A program made the position numbers and the translations under genes. The notes beneath the pieces are model-generated. The model saw only the letters and a list, made by a program, of their open reading frames with translations. It did not search any database and was not told the origin of the DNA. DNA of 36,697 nucleotides from Lachnospiraceae bacterium. Lineage in GTDB: Bacteria > Bacillota > Clostridia > Lachnospirales > Lachnospiraceae. Each line of letters begins with the position of its first letter. Positions within the stretch are counted from its first letter, which is position 1. Shown here piece after piece: positions 1 to 7,716 of this stretch. Location: positions 1-36,697 of the forward strand of contig JAJQHQ010000025.1 in assembly GCA_021199655.1 (NCBI GenBank). The letters run 5' to 3'.

Positions 1-89
1 AAATGAGGGTCAAAATATCAAAGCTATAGACGGTCAAGAGAGCCGAGCATTAACACGAAAAGATTGGTCGGGGAGAATTCTACATTGCA

Positions 90-494
90 ATGTGTGCGGC
101 TTATGTTTTGGAGAATCTTTACATTGACAGGACAGGAGGCGTGCTTTTAAACGGAGCTGCGGTGAATGAAGATATATATACGGGCTGGATCAATTATTTG
201 TTTCATGAGAGCTTTTGCGAGAAAAACAGAAATCCATGGAAGCTGTTTGAAATGTTAAGTTCAGGGATGGCGGCTGCTGCGAAAGGATATGATAGTGGCG
301 ACACGGACTGGTATGGATTTTTGTCAACTACAGCAGGCTTGGTGGGCTATACGGAGATTCTCGCAGTTCAGGAGGGGATTGATGCTATGTTGCAATGGCA
401 TGATGATCTTCAGAAAGAGGCAGGTATTTCACAAGAGGATGGTGAGCGTAAATTAACTTTCTTTGACGCCGCGCAGCTGCATCTTACCAAATGA
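90..494 (+). CDS. Hypothetical protein (134 aa), possibly truncated
   Basis: I do not recognise this protein. It is 134 residues, soluble-looking, with no signal peptide, membrane segment or motif I can name. It starts at an ATG about 14 bases after a GGGGAG stretch, which is longer than usual spacing, and the same frame stays open upstream to a TAA at 51-53, so the true start is uncertain. It ends directly before a short inverted repeat (501-513) and a stretch of gene debris, so the 3' end may have been cut by a past rearrangement. Its codon use looks like that of a real gene, but with no family match and a window-edge position the call is weak. Confidence 0.4.
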   Translation: MCAAYVLENLYIDRTGGVLLNGAAVNEDIYTGWINYLFHESFCEKNRNPWKLFEMLSSGMAAAAKGYDSGDTDWYGFLSTTAGLVGYTEILAVQEGIDAMLQWHDDLQKEAGISQEDGERKLTFFDAAQLHLTK

Positions 495-834
495 AGTCTT
501 GGGGTCTGACCCCGGGAAAAAAGGATAAATTTTATAAAATAAATATAAATGTCATTGGCGGTTCTTCTACAACGGAATTGTGTTGAATCCGGACAGCTTT
601 GTTTCGATGAACTTCTGAGGATTTGCCGCGAAGGAGAATTATATAACATGGGATATGGAAGCGCTGGAAAGAGAATTGTAGTATTACGAAAAAGCAAACT
701 TTGTGGTTGTATTTTAAAGGGACATCCATTATAATAAAACCATCAGCAGACGCAGAGAAAAAACTCAGGAGGCAAAACAGCCTGAAAAAACGTACGGAAG
801 AGGTGGAATCAAAACATAAAGAAACAGAGGTGAA
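495..834 (+). other. Non-coding stretch with gene debris
   Basis: No intact gene is visible here. An imperfect palindrome GGGGTCTGACCCC (501-513) follows the preceding stop codon; it has no T-run and is not a convincing terminator. From about 590 to 815, protein-like stretches (for example ENYITWDMEALEREL and YYEKANFVVVF) are separated by stop codons or lie in different frames. That is what a decayed gene looks like, but the source family could not be identified. Confidence 0.35.
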
Positions 835-1834
835 TTGCCTGTGCCGAATAACAGCAATACAGCGCACAGCGAAACCTGTTCAAAATCCGCCACACCATAT
901 GACGATGTGGCCCGTACATTACTAAATGACTGCAGTTCACTGATACTGCCGGTGTTAAACGAGATATTTGGTGAGCATTACAAGGGGAATGAAGAGGTTC
1001 TTTTTGCACCAAACGAACATTATATCAACCAGCAGGGCGGGGAAGCAGACAAACGCATCACCGACAGCAGCTTTACAGTCATCGGAGAAAAAGAATCAAA
1101 AAAAGTACTTATTTGAGGTACAGAGCACTGCAGACAACAGTATGCTGGTCAGAATTTTCGAATACGCGACTCAAATCGCATTAGACGAAGGCAAATTCAT
1201 CGGCAATATACTGGAAGTAACAATTCCCAATTGTGCAGTGCTGTTTTTGCGAAGCACAAAAAATACACCGGATAAGATGACTATCCGAATGCATGCATCG
1301 GGAGGGACGCTTCCCATCGATGTATTTGTGATGAAGTCACAAAGCTACGATCTGAACGAAATCTTTCAGAAAGACCTGCTATTCCTGCTGCCGTTTTATA
1401 TTTTTTCACATGAAAAGTATTTGCGGGAATATGACGAAGACAGAGAGAAGCTGACCCGCTTAGAAGAAGAATATGTGAGGATCATGAACCAGCTGGAGGA
1501 ATTACAGAGAGAGGGAAAGATCAGCGCATATACCAGAAGTACGATCATAGAAATGACCCATAAGGTACTGGAAAAACTGGCAAATAATTACCAAAATGTC
1601 AAAAAAGGAGTGAGGTCGATTATGGGTGGAAAAGTACTGGAATACGAGACAAAGACAATCTTTCGTGAAGGAAAGCAGGAAGGATTGCAGGAAGGACTGC
1701 AGAAAGGCAGATTTGAGAATCTTCTGCAGAATGTAAAGAAATTGATGAAGAAACTGGACACAACTGCAGAAAATGCAATGGATTTGCTAGATGTATCTGA
1801 AGAGGAACGAACGGAAGTTGTAAAACGAATTTGA
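835..1834 (+). pseudogene. Rpn-family PD-(D/E)XK nuclease/putative transposase, frameshifted
   Basis: Two overlapping frames make one protein. The first (835-1116) gives the N-terminal part, beginning at TTG 835 or GTG 841 after an AGAGG site, and includes TPYDDVARTLLNDCSS and GEADKRITDSSF. The second, in the next frame, continues from KKYLFEVQSTADNSMLVR to the stop at 1834. The join lies in a run of seven A at 1098-1104; one A fewer would restore a single reading frame of about 332 codons. The acidic residue of ADKRITDSSF and the EVQ of LFEVQS fit the D...ExQ core of Rpn recombination-promoting nucleases. The C-terminus has GKQEGLQEGLQKG repeats typical of this family. The family cuts DNA and promotes RecA-independent recombination in E. 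coli. Either a frameshift mutation or a homopolymer sequencing error explains the break. Confidence 0.8.
1622..1834 (+). CDS. Possible internal-start Rpn C-terminal product (RpnS-like, 70 aa)
   Basis: Inside the Rpn gene an ATG at 1622, in the reading frame of the C-terminal half, is preceded by AAAAAAGGAGTGAGG (1601-1615), a much better ribosome binding site than that of the full gene. Translation from here gives 70 residues beginning MGGKVLEYETKT and containing the GKQEGLQEGLQ repeat. It is known that E. coli rpn genes make a short C-terminal protein (RpnS) from an internal start and that this product inhibits the full-length toxic nuclease. That this locus does the same is inferred from the site alone. 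The short frame is intact although the full-length frame is broken. Confidence 0.45.
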   Translation: MGGKVLEYETKTIFREGKQEGLQEGLQKGRFENLLQNVKKLMKKLDTTAENAMDLLDVSEEERTEVVKRI

Positions 1835-1848
1835 GGTTTGAATTTTAG

Positions 1849-1968
1849 AACAAACATGCATATACAAAAGACAAAGAAAGAATATACTGTTCTGCTGATT
1901 TTACCATCCGGCCGCACATTGAGGTCAGGAACTATTACGAATATGAAAACAGGGAGAAAACATTATGA
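1849..1968 (+). pseudogene. 3' stub of a lost gene overlapping glf
   Basis: In the frame ending TGA at 1966-1968, about 39 codons are open from 1849 and end in the protein-like sequence SADFTIRPHIEVRNYYEYEN. The stop overlaps the glf start as ATGA, the usual sign of a translationally coupled upstream gene. No start codon with a ribosome binding site lies in this short frame, and the Rpn gene ends 14 bases upstream. I read this as the C-terminus of a gene, perhaps a glycosyltransferase given that it precedes glf, whose 5' part was lost when the accessory DNA upstream arrived. The family is not established. Confidence 0.5.
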
Positions 1969-3080
1969 AGTACGATTATCTGGTAGTAGGCTCCGGCCTT
2001 TACGGCGCCATTTTCGCTCATGAGGCGAAAGCAAAGGGCAAGTCGGTTCTGGTGGTGGACAAGCGGCCGAACATAGCAGGAAATGTTTATACGGAGACGG
2101 TTGAGGGCATCCATGTACACAAGTACGGCGCACATATTTTCCATACGAACAATAAGAAAGTCTGGGAATATATTACGCAGTTCGCGGAATTCAACCGGTT
2201 TACAAATTCGCCGGTGGCGAATTATAAGGGCGAGCTTTATTCGATGCCCTTCAATATGTATACGTTTAATAAGATGTGGGGTGTAGTGACGCCCGAGGAG
2301 GCTGCGGCGAAGATTGAGGAACAGCGAAAGGAGATTACCGGCACGCCGTGGAATCTGGAGGAGCAGGCAATCTCGCTGGTCGGGCGGGATATTTTTGAGA
2401 AGCTGGTCAAGGGCTATACGGAGAAGCAGTGGGGACGAGACTGCAAAGACCTTCCGGCTTTTATCATAAAACGCCTGCCGGTGCGCCTGACTTTTGACAA
2501 CAATTACTTCAACGCGCTCTATCAGGGCATTCCGATCGGCGGCTATACGAAGATGGTCGCGAACCTGCTCGATGGCATTGAGGTGCGGCTGAACACGGAT
2601 TATCTGGAGCAGAAGGCGGAACTGGATGCGCATGCGGATCGTGTTGTGTATACCGGCCCGATCGACGCGTATTTTGGCTATCAGCTTGGTTGTCTGGAAT
2701 ATCGTTCTGTGCGCTTTGAGACGGAGCTTCTCGATCAGCCGAATTTCCAGGGGAATGCCGCTGTGAACTATACGGATCGGGAGACACCCTGGACGCGGAT
2801 CATCGAGCACAAGTGGTTTGAGTTTGGTAAGGATGAAGCGGGCAATGACCTGCCGAAGACGGTGATCAGCCGGGAGTACAGCTCGGAGTGGAAGCCGGGG
2901 GATGAGCCGTATTATCCGGTGAATGACGAGAAGAACGGAAAGCTTTATGAGCAGTATAAGGCGATGGCCGTCAAAGAAGAGAAGGTTATTTTCGGTGGGC
3001 GGCTGGGAGAATATAAGTATTACGATATGGATCAGGTGATCGCCGCGGCGTTGGATAAGTGCGATGAGGAACTGCGCTGA
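1965..3080 (+). CDS. glf: UDP-galactopyranose mutase
   Basis: This flavoenzyme converts UDP-galactopyranose to UDP-galactofuranose, the donor for galactofuranose in cell-surface glycans. At 371 residues it is the normal length. The N-terminus has the FAD dinucleotide-binding motif VVGSGLYGAIFAHEA (GxGxxG), followed by the family stretches VYTETVEGIHVHKYGAHIFHT (histidine loop, residues about 46-66), RFTNSPVANYKGELYSMPFN and GYTEKQWGRDCKDLP. The C-terminus has the conserved EYS and FGGRLGEYKYYDMDQVI segments. The ATG follows a GGGAG site and overlaps the stop of the stub upstream. It lies ahead of a separately promoted membrane protein of polysaccharide type, which supports a role in envelope polysaccharide synthesis. 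Confidence 0.96.
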   Translation: MKYDYLVVGSGLYGAIFAHEAKAKGKSVLVVDKRPNIAGNVYTETVEGIHVHKYGAHIFHTNNKKVWEYITQFAEFNRFTNSPVANYKGELYSMPFNMYTFNKMWGVVTPEEAAAKIEEQRKEITGTPWNLEEQAISLVGRDIFEKLVKGYTEKQWGRDCKDLPAFIIKRLPVRLTFDNNYFNALYQGIPIGGYTKMVANLLDGIEVRLNTDYLEQKAELDAHADRVVYTGPIDAYFGYQLGCLEYRSVRFETELLDQPNFQGNAAVNYTDRETPWTRIIEHKWFEFGKDEAGNDLPKTVISREYSSEWKPGDEPYYPVNDEKNGKLYEQYKAMAVKEEKVIFGGRLGEYKYYDMDQVIAAALDKCDEELR

Positions 3081-3104
3081 GCAGCCCTTTTTCGTATATT
3101 CCAC

Positions 3105-3133
3105 TTGACAATTTGGAAAAGATTTTGCACAAT
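3105..3133 (+). promoter_or_regulatory. Sigma-A-type promoter for the 3179 gene
   Basis: TTGACA at 3105-3110 is followed after 17 bases by CACAAT at 3128-3133 (4 of 6 to the -10 consensus). It lies in the 98-base gap between glf and the next gene, about 45 bases before that gene's start. This suggests that the membrane protein gene is not only read through from glf. Confidence 0.55.
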
Positions 3134-3178
3134 AGAGGCACAAAAAGGAATCCTTTGTCTGAAAGGATATGAGAAGAT

Positions 3179-4441
3179 ATGACAGGGAAGAATAAGAGTG
3201 CTTTATATTATCTGGATACCATTTCGGATGCGTGCATCCTGTTCGTTTCGTATGTGATTTCGATGTTCATTCGATATTATATCATGGACAGCGATCCGGG
3301 GCTGCCGATCCTGTCGACACCCTATCTGTTGGTGGCAGCGGTGTACAGCGTTATCATGGCGTGCATCTTTTCGTATGTGCAGTCCGGGAATGAGAACCGG
3401 ACCGGCAAGGATATGCGGCTTTATTCGAAGCTGAATGGCGGCAGCGGATATAAGATTCTTGCGGTCAATGTGATTGGCTGCCTGTTTTTGATGTCCTTCT
3501 TTTTTGTCGTGGGTGTGGTGTACTTTTCAAGATGGGCGCTGGTGCTGTTCTGGGGCATTTCCAGTGCGGGGATCATTATTAAGGAAGGAATTGTACAGAA
3601 CATCCTGTCGAAGGAGAATGTCAGGGAACGCTATGGGATCCGCACGATCGTGGTCGGAGATGGGAAGCTGGCGAAGGAGTATCTGCGGTCTGTCTATACG
3701 TATCCGTCTCTGGGAAGGACCATCGTTGGCTTTGTCAGAACGGGAAAAGAGGGCACACCGGGGTCTCTTTTGACCCAGTATGAGTGGGAAGATCAGAGTG
3801 GTCCGGCGTGTTTGGGCGATCTGCGGGATCTGAATGACATCCTGGATCGCAGTGAGGCGGATGAGGTGATCCTGGCGCTGGAGGATACCGGTATGGAGGA
3901 GGCGGAACGGATCATCCGCATGGTGACGGCAAGAGGCGTGGAAGTGGGCCTTGTTCCGCGGTACGGCAGTTTGATTCCCGCGAAGGCGCCGGTCTATGAG
4001 TTTGGCGATACAAGGGTGATCGGACTGAACAGGAAACGGGACAGGAGAAGTCAGGATATCCTGTGGCTGGGACTGGTCATGTCAGCGTCTCTTCTGGTGA
4101 TCATGCTGATCCTGAATCTGTTCGGTATCGGTGAGCTGCAGAGGATCTCAGCATATGAGGACTATAAATGTATTGTTTTCGGAATCGCGGGCGTCTTCCT
4201 GTATTCGTATCTGATGTCCTGTTTTAAGGGAAAACCATGGGCGAATACCAAACGCGCCCTGACCGCGTTTTTATCCTGTACGGTATTTTCTCTGTTGTAT
4301 GAGATGGTTTACACTTCGGGATTCCATTACGGGGAACATGTAGCCTCGGATGTGAGGGTGCTCTTTATCAGCATTGCCATCTGCTGGTGTGTGACAGGGC
4401 TGATCCGGCTGCTGGAAAAGGACTTTCCGATGTCGTTTTGA
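3179..4441 (+). CDS. Polyprenyl glycosylphosphotransferase-like membrane protein without catalytic domain
   Basis: The N-terminal half resembles exopolysaccharide polyprenyl glycosylphosphotransferases (WbaP/CpsE type): about four hydrophobic segments (near residues 12-30, 45-68, 98-120 and 121-140), then a Rossmann-like CoA-binding_3 domain with TIVVGDGKLAKEYL (about 156-170) and the typical ADEVILAL stretch. The catalytic sugar-transferase domain that normally follows (KRxxD, conserved DELPQ) is absent. Instead the protein ends with about four more hydrophobic segments (about 290-405). At 420 residues it is slightly shorter than the usual 450-480. It probably sits in the membrane next to polysaccharide synthesis, with glf directly upstream, but could not itself transfer sugar-phosphate by the known mechanism. 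A regulatory or scaffold role is only a guess. The start follows a GAGAAG site. Confidence 0.7.
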   Translation: MTGKNKSALYYLDTISDACILFVSYVISMFIRYYIMDSDPGLPILSTPYLLVAAVYSVIMACIFSYVQSGNENRTGKDMRLYSKLNGGSGYKILAVNVIGCLFLMSFFFVVGVVYFSRWALVLFWGISSAGIIIKEGIVQNILSKENVRERYGIRTIVVGDGKLAKEYLRSVYTYPSLGRTIVGFVRTGKEGTPGSLLTQYEWEDQSGPACLGDLRDLNDILDRSEADEVILALEDTGMEEAERIIRMVTARGVEVGLVPRYGSLIPAKAPVYEFGDTRVIGLNRKRDRRSQDILWLGLVMSASLLVIMLILNLFGIGELQRISAYEDYKCIVFGIAGVFLYSYLMSCFKGKPWANTKRALTAFLSCTVFSLLYEMVYTSGFHYGEHVASDVRVLFISIAICWCVTGLIRLLEKDFPMSF

Positions 4442-4468
4442 GCAAAAAATGGTTGTCCGTATCTGTAT

Positions 4469-6019
4469 TCATGGCTGCGTTGTGCCTTTCTTCTGCTCCT
4501 GTATGTAAAAGGACATGTTGAGGATCAGGCGCTCGTCCGGGTCGTCGAGATTCACGTCCGCTATCTTCCGGATGCGCTCCAGACGGTAAAGCAGTGTGCT
4601 TCGGTGGATAAAGAGCTCCCGGGATGTCTTGAGGATGTTGCGCTCATTTTTGAGAAAAAGCCAGAGCGTGTGATACAGATCCGTGTTATTTTTTTCGTCG
4701 TATTTTTTTAAAAGAGAGAGCTTGCTGGAACAGAGAAGCTCCGGAGAAAGCTGTTTTGTCCCTTCTTTTACGAGATAATCCAGAAGGTAGTCGTCAAACC
4801 GGTAGCACCAGGCCGTGCTGTCGCTTTTCTGTCCGAGTTCCAGAGCCATACAGGCCTCGGTATACCCCTGAGGAAGCTGCAGAAAGCTGCCAAGCTCCGA
4901 GCTGACGCCCATTTTCAGCAGTCCTTCCCGCAGAAGGATGGCGAAGCTGCTGATCACATCGTTCATGCGGGCATGCGTCCAGGAAAGGTTGACGATGATG
5001 GAGATACCGTCCCGATGGATAAAGGCATTGCCGTTTGGAATCAGGGTCTCGATATGATTCAGGGTGGCGGCAGTGGAGAGCATCCGGATATTTTTCTGCT
5101 GGCCTTCCATCCGCAGACACAGGTAGCGGTCGCGCTGCTTCCAGTTCAGATTTTCGAGAGCCTGCATGAGCTGTGCGGGCTCATTTATTTTGCCCTCGAG
5201 AAATTCTGTGAAAAAATTCTGAAGTTCATTTCTGTAATTCAGCCGGAACAGTGTCTTGTTCCGCAAAAGCTCTTCTGTCATATGCCCCAGATAGTCAAGG
5301 GCTGCGTAATGCCCCGGCTCTATGGGAGTTTCCAGTTCATCGATACAGATACGTCCCTGATAACGGCTGCCGTCCCAGAGGTTGACATACAGGATAGGGT
5401 AGCCGCGCTGTTCCTTCGGGAACAGAGCTGCGCCGTGCGTGGACAGTGTGTATAAGTAGTCCGGATCCGCCTTGAAATCGTTGATCACAGACAGGGGGAC
5501 GATGTTCCAGCCGGTTCGTTTGTCCCTGGTCCAGACGAGCATGCCGGGAATATGGCGCGGACAGGACAGCACATAGAAATCCGGGTCATGGACAAAGATC
5601 GGGTTGCCGAAGATGGGCAGACTGGCCTCCATCATGGCATCCAGAGGGTGGTCCATCTGGTATGCCTTCTGCAGCTGCCGGTCCCATTTTAAGTAGCGCT
5701 CGAAGACATCCTGTACGAGTGTGAAGAACTCGGATATGGGCGCGGGCGCGGTGACCTTAAGGACCATACAGTCCTCGGGGATCTCCTTTCCGTCGTCCTC
5801 CCCGCAAAGGATCAGCGCGATGTCTTTATGAAAACGGAAGGAGGCATCCACGTCCTCCGCTGCGATCAGATAGACAAATTGCGGCTGCAAAAGCTCGTCG
5901 GACTGGTACAGTCTTACATTTTCCAGCGCCGCCCGGTCCTGGCCGTACATCCGGACTTCGCCCGGATAGCGTTTCGCCGCCGCGTCATGGATGATCTGCA
6001 GATTGAGCAGGAATGACAT
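4469..6019 (-). CDS. PucR-type helix-turn-helix transcriptional regulator
   Basis: The last 70 residues (about 448-507 of 516) carry the PucR C-terminal helix-turn-helix: LYHTLWLFLKNERNILKTSR followed by IHRSTLLYRLERIRKIADVNL and DDPDERLILNMSFYI. The long N-terminal part has no domain I can name, as is common in this family, where it senses metabolites. The start at 6019 (MSFLLNLQIIHDAAAKRY) is chosen because AAAGGAGGAAA lies 8 bases before it; a start 11 codons further upstream has no such site. The gene converges on the 3179 gene with 27 bases between stops. Its target is unknown; sigG lies upstream on the same strand, separated by an R1 repeat. Confidence 0.82.
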   Translation of the reverse strand: MSFLLNLQIIHDAAAKRYPGEVRMYGQDRAALENVRLYQSDELLQPQFVYLIAAEDVDASFRFHKDIALILCGEDDGKEIPEDCMVLKVTAPAPISEFFTLVQDVFERYLKWDRQLQKAYQMDHPLDAMMEASLPIFGNPIFVHDPDFYVLSCPRHIPGMLVWTRDKRTGWNIVPLSVINDFKADPDYLYTLSTHGAALFPKEQRGYPILYVNLWDGSRYQGRICIDELETPIEPGHYAALDYLGHMTEELLRNKTLFRLNYRNELQNFFTEFLEGKINEPAQLMQALENLNWKQRDRYLCLRMEGQQKNIRMLSTAATLNHIETLIPNGNAFIHRDGISIIVNLSWTHARMNDVISSFAILLREGLLKMGVSSELGSFLQLPQGYTEACMALELGQKSDSTAWCYRFDDYLLDYLVKEGTKQLSPELLCSSKLSLLKKYDEKNNTDLYHTLWLFLKNERNILKTSRELFIHRSTLLYRLERIRKIADVNLDDPDERLILNMSFYIQEQKKGTTQP

Positions 6020-6086
6020 GATGAATTTCCTCCTTTTTCTGCAGTGTATCACAAAAGAAACCTTTTGTGAATATTGTTATTTCGAC

Positions 6087-6145
6087 ATAATTATTCAGGG
6101 CAGTTCTTCACATCTGCTGCGAAGTTCATATGAAAAATGCAGATG
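6087..6145 (+). repeat. R1 dispersed repeat, diverged copy
   Basis: In the gap between the sigG stop and the PucR-type gene start this segment matches the copies at 8618 and 23301: a TAATTATTCAGGGCAG block, then a CTTCACATCTGCTGCGAAG hairpin region, then CATATGAAAA. It is the most diverged copy; the left hairpin arm has lost pairing at two positions. Confidence 0.6.
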
Positions 6146-6152
6146 TTACGTT

Positions 6153-6929
6153 TTAGTGTAAATAATTGCGCATCGTTTTCAGTGCGCTCTTCTCCAGGCG
6201 GCTGACCTGCGCCTGGGAAATGCCGATTTCGGAGGCGACCTCCGTCTGTGTCTTTCCGTCGTAAAAGCGCAGCTCGATGATATGTTTTTCCCTCTCCGGC
6301 AGACGTTCGAGCGCCTCGCGCAGGGATATGGATTCGACCCAGTTCTCCTCACGGTTTTTGCGGTCGCTGATCTGATCCATCACATAGAGCGTATCTCCTC
6401 CGTCCGAGTAGACCGGATCATACAGGCTCACCGGGCTCTGGATGGCGTCCAGCGCGTTGACGATCTCTTCTTTGGGAATGCCGATCTCTTCCGCGATCTC
6501 ATTGACCGTCGGTTCCCGAAGATTCTGTTTGGCATAATTTTCCTTTGCGTAGATCGCCTTATACGCCGTATCCCGAAGGGAACGGCTGACGCGGATCGAA
6601 TTGTTGTCGCGCAGATACCGGCGGATCTCTCCGATGATCATCGGTACCGCATATGTCGAGAATTTTACATTCAGACCAGTATCAAAATTGTCGATTGCCT
6701 TCATCAGGCCAATGCAGCCGATCTGAAACAGGTCGTCCACATTCTCATTGCTGTTTGAAAAACGCCGGATCACGCTCAGGACAAGCCTCAGATTGCCCTT
6801 GATATACAGTTCCCGCGCGTTTTCATCTCCCTTTTGAATCTGCTCAAAAAGGAACTCTTTTTCCTCATTTGTCAGAACCGGGAGTTTTGATGTATTGACG
6901 CCGCATATCTCTACCTTGGTAAATGCCAT
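6153..6929 (-). CDS. sigG: RNA polymerase sporulation sigma factor SigG
   Basis: Sigma-G directs late gene expression in the forespore. The 258-residue product matches B. subtilis SigG closely in length and in sequence: KVEICGVNTSKLPVL at the N-terminus, region 2 with LFQIGCIGLMKAIDNFD and VKFSTYAVPMIIGEIRRYLR, region 3 with EPTVNEIAEEIGI and DAIQSPVSLYDPVYSDGGD, and region 4 with LRFYDGKTQTEVASEIGI and SQAQVSRLEKSALK. The start at 6929 is chosen because AGGAGGATGATTCAC directly precedes it; the open frame runs further upstream without a better site. The gene lies downstream of the YlmC-type gene on the same strand with a 142-base gap. In Bacillus the order is sigE-sigG with ylmC further downstream, so the arrangement here differs. 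Confidence 0.96.
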   Translation of the reverse strand: MAFTKVEICGVNTSKLPVLTNEEKEFLFEQIQKGDENARELYIKGNLRLVLSVIRRFSNSNENVDDLFQIGCIGLMKAIDNFDTGLNVKFSTYAVPMIIGEIRRYLRDNNSIRVSRSLRDTAYKAIYAKENYAKQNLREPTVNEIAEEIGIPKEEIVNALDAIQSPVSLYDPVYSDGGDTLYVMDQISDRKNREENWVESISLREALERLPEREKHIIELRFYDGKTQTEVASEIGISQAQVSRLEKSALKTMRNYLH

Positions 6930-7074
6930 GTGAATCATCCTCCTGCTTCCTGTCATGTGCCGGTCCCGGCAGCGTGACCGGAATTCTTCTCTGATAAAAT
7001 GATTCACTTTTTGCGGCCCGGATATTCGTGCGGCGCGGAAATTTAAAAACTTTTAGGCCTTGACAGTTCCGGTG

Positions 7075-7332
7075 TCAGTCGTATTTCCGGCGGACGTCTT
7101 CTTCATTGACTTCGACAAGTATGATGTCCGTGCCGATCCGGACGATGCAGCGCCAGGGGATCACGAATTCATATTCCCGCCCGAGGAACCAGCAGAAACG
7201 TCCGCTGCCCGGCACGATCAGGGAACGGATGCAGCCGGTCTGCGGGTCTATCTCCAGGTCGCTGACGCAGCCGAGGGTCCGGCAGCTGCAGATGTTGATG
7301 ACTTCTTTCTGGCGCAGGACGCAGAAACGGAT
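7075..7332 (-). CDS. YlmC/YmxH family sporulation protein lacking a normal start codon
   Basis: The minus strand encodes 85 residues of the PRC-barrel YlmC/YmxH family: RQKEVINICSCRTLGCVSDL, then EIDPQTGCIRSLIVPGSGRF, CWFLGREYEFVIPWRCIVRI and GTDIILVEVNEEDVRRKYD. The usual N-terminus of the family reads MR(L/F)CELRQKEVIN. Here the aligned position is ATC (7330-7332), giving IRFCVLRQKEV, and no ATG, GTG or TTG occurs in frame before a TGA upstream. A run of nine C and no ribosome binding site precede it. Everything after codon 1 looks intact, so this is either a recent start loss, a sequencing error in the homopolymer region, or very unusual ATC initiation. An ORF finder that needs a start codon will miss it. 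It lies upstream of sigG on the same strand. The molecular function is unknown. Confidence 0.72.
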   Translation of the reverse strand: MRFCVLRQKEVINICSCRTLGCVSDLEIDPQTGCIRSLIVPGSGRFCWFLGREYEFVIPWRCIVRIGTDIILVEVNEEDVRRKYD

Positions 7333-7427
7333 GGACGGTGGAAAGGGGGGGGGAGCGGATCATGCATGGCGGACGGCTCCTTTGATGTGCGGTTTTTACA
7401 GGATATGCTGGCGGGACGGGGAGTGTG

Positions 7428-7460
7428 ACAGCAGGCCACATGTTCGAACAGCAGGCCACA
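7428..7460 (+). repeat. Short direct repeat, ACAGCAGGCCACA twice
   Basis: ACAGCAGGCCACA occurs at 7428-7440 and again at 7448-7460, a period of 20 bases. It marks the start of a 300-base non-coding stretch (7333-7687) upstream of the secreted-protein gene that is full of inverted repeats and has no open gene. Confidence 0.6.
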
Positions 7461-7523
7461 GACCGCCTTCTTCGAAGGCTATATGTCGCTTTCAGCGTCA
7501 TATTCTCCGCTGCCGCTCCGGTC

Positions 7524-7556
7524 GGTGCTAAACGAGCGCCACTGGCGCTCAGCACC
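7524..7556 (-). repeat. R4 covarying hairpin, copy 1
   Basis: Outer arms GGTGCT and AGCACC enclose an AAAC bulge and an inner stem GAGCGCC-ACT-GGCGCTC. The left flank CCGCTCCGGTCGG is shared with the other copies. Read on the minus strand it has the same order as the hairpin in the tnpB 3' region (21967-22001): outer arm, variable stem, AGT loop, GTTT bulge, outer arm, CGACCG. The stem sequence is entirely different from that copy but fully paired. Confidence 0.75.
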
Positions 7557-7564
7557 TGAGGCTT

Positions 7565-7641
7565 GATGGGCGTCCCGCCCATCCCAAAAAGAAAATACAG
7601 TCCATTGCAGATAAAATCTGCATGGCCTTTATTTTCTTTTT
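7565..7641. repeat. Two adjacent inverted repeats
   Basis: GATGGGCG-TCC-CGCCCATC (7565-7583) is followed by a long imperfect hairpin with outer arms AAAAAGAAAATA (7586-7597) and TATTTTCTTTTT (7630-7641) and inner arms GCAGAT/ATCTGC. The second has T-rich ends on both strands, as in a bidirectional terminator, but no gene is seen to run into it from either side. It may be the end of a lost gene or part of a mobile repeat. Confidence 0.5.
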
Positions 7642-7687
7642 GCTGCTGTTCGGAACTGGTTAGCAAAAATCTTAAGAAAACCTTTCC

Positions 7688-7716
7688 GTGACAAAGCCTG
7701 CATATGATATTATACT
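7688..7716 (+). promoter_or_regulatory. Sigma-A-type promoter for the secreted protein gene
   Basis: GTGACA (7688-7693; 5 of 6) and TATACT (7711-7716; 5 of 6) are separated by 17 bases. Transcription would begin near 7723, upstream of both candidate start codons at 7735 and 7807. Confidence 0.6.

Noticed and set aside
1935-3143. Long minus-strand ORF (402 aa) over glf
   Set aside because: It lies fully antisense to a well-supported glf, has no recognisable domain, and its composition (rich in R, L, I, H) is the reverse reading of codons in a GC-rich gene.
7060-7428. Plus-strand ORF (122 aa) opposite the YlmC-type gene
   Set aside because: The minus strand gives a clear YlmC/YmxH protein; the plus frame is acidic low-complexity sequence with no family.
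7428-7460. CRISPR array
   Set aside because: Only two 13-bp repeats with a 7-base gap and no cas genes; the other repeats in the window are not regularly spaced.
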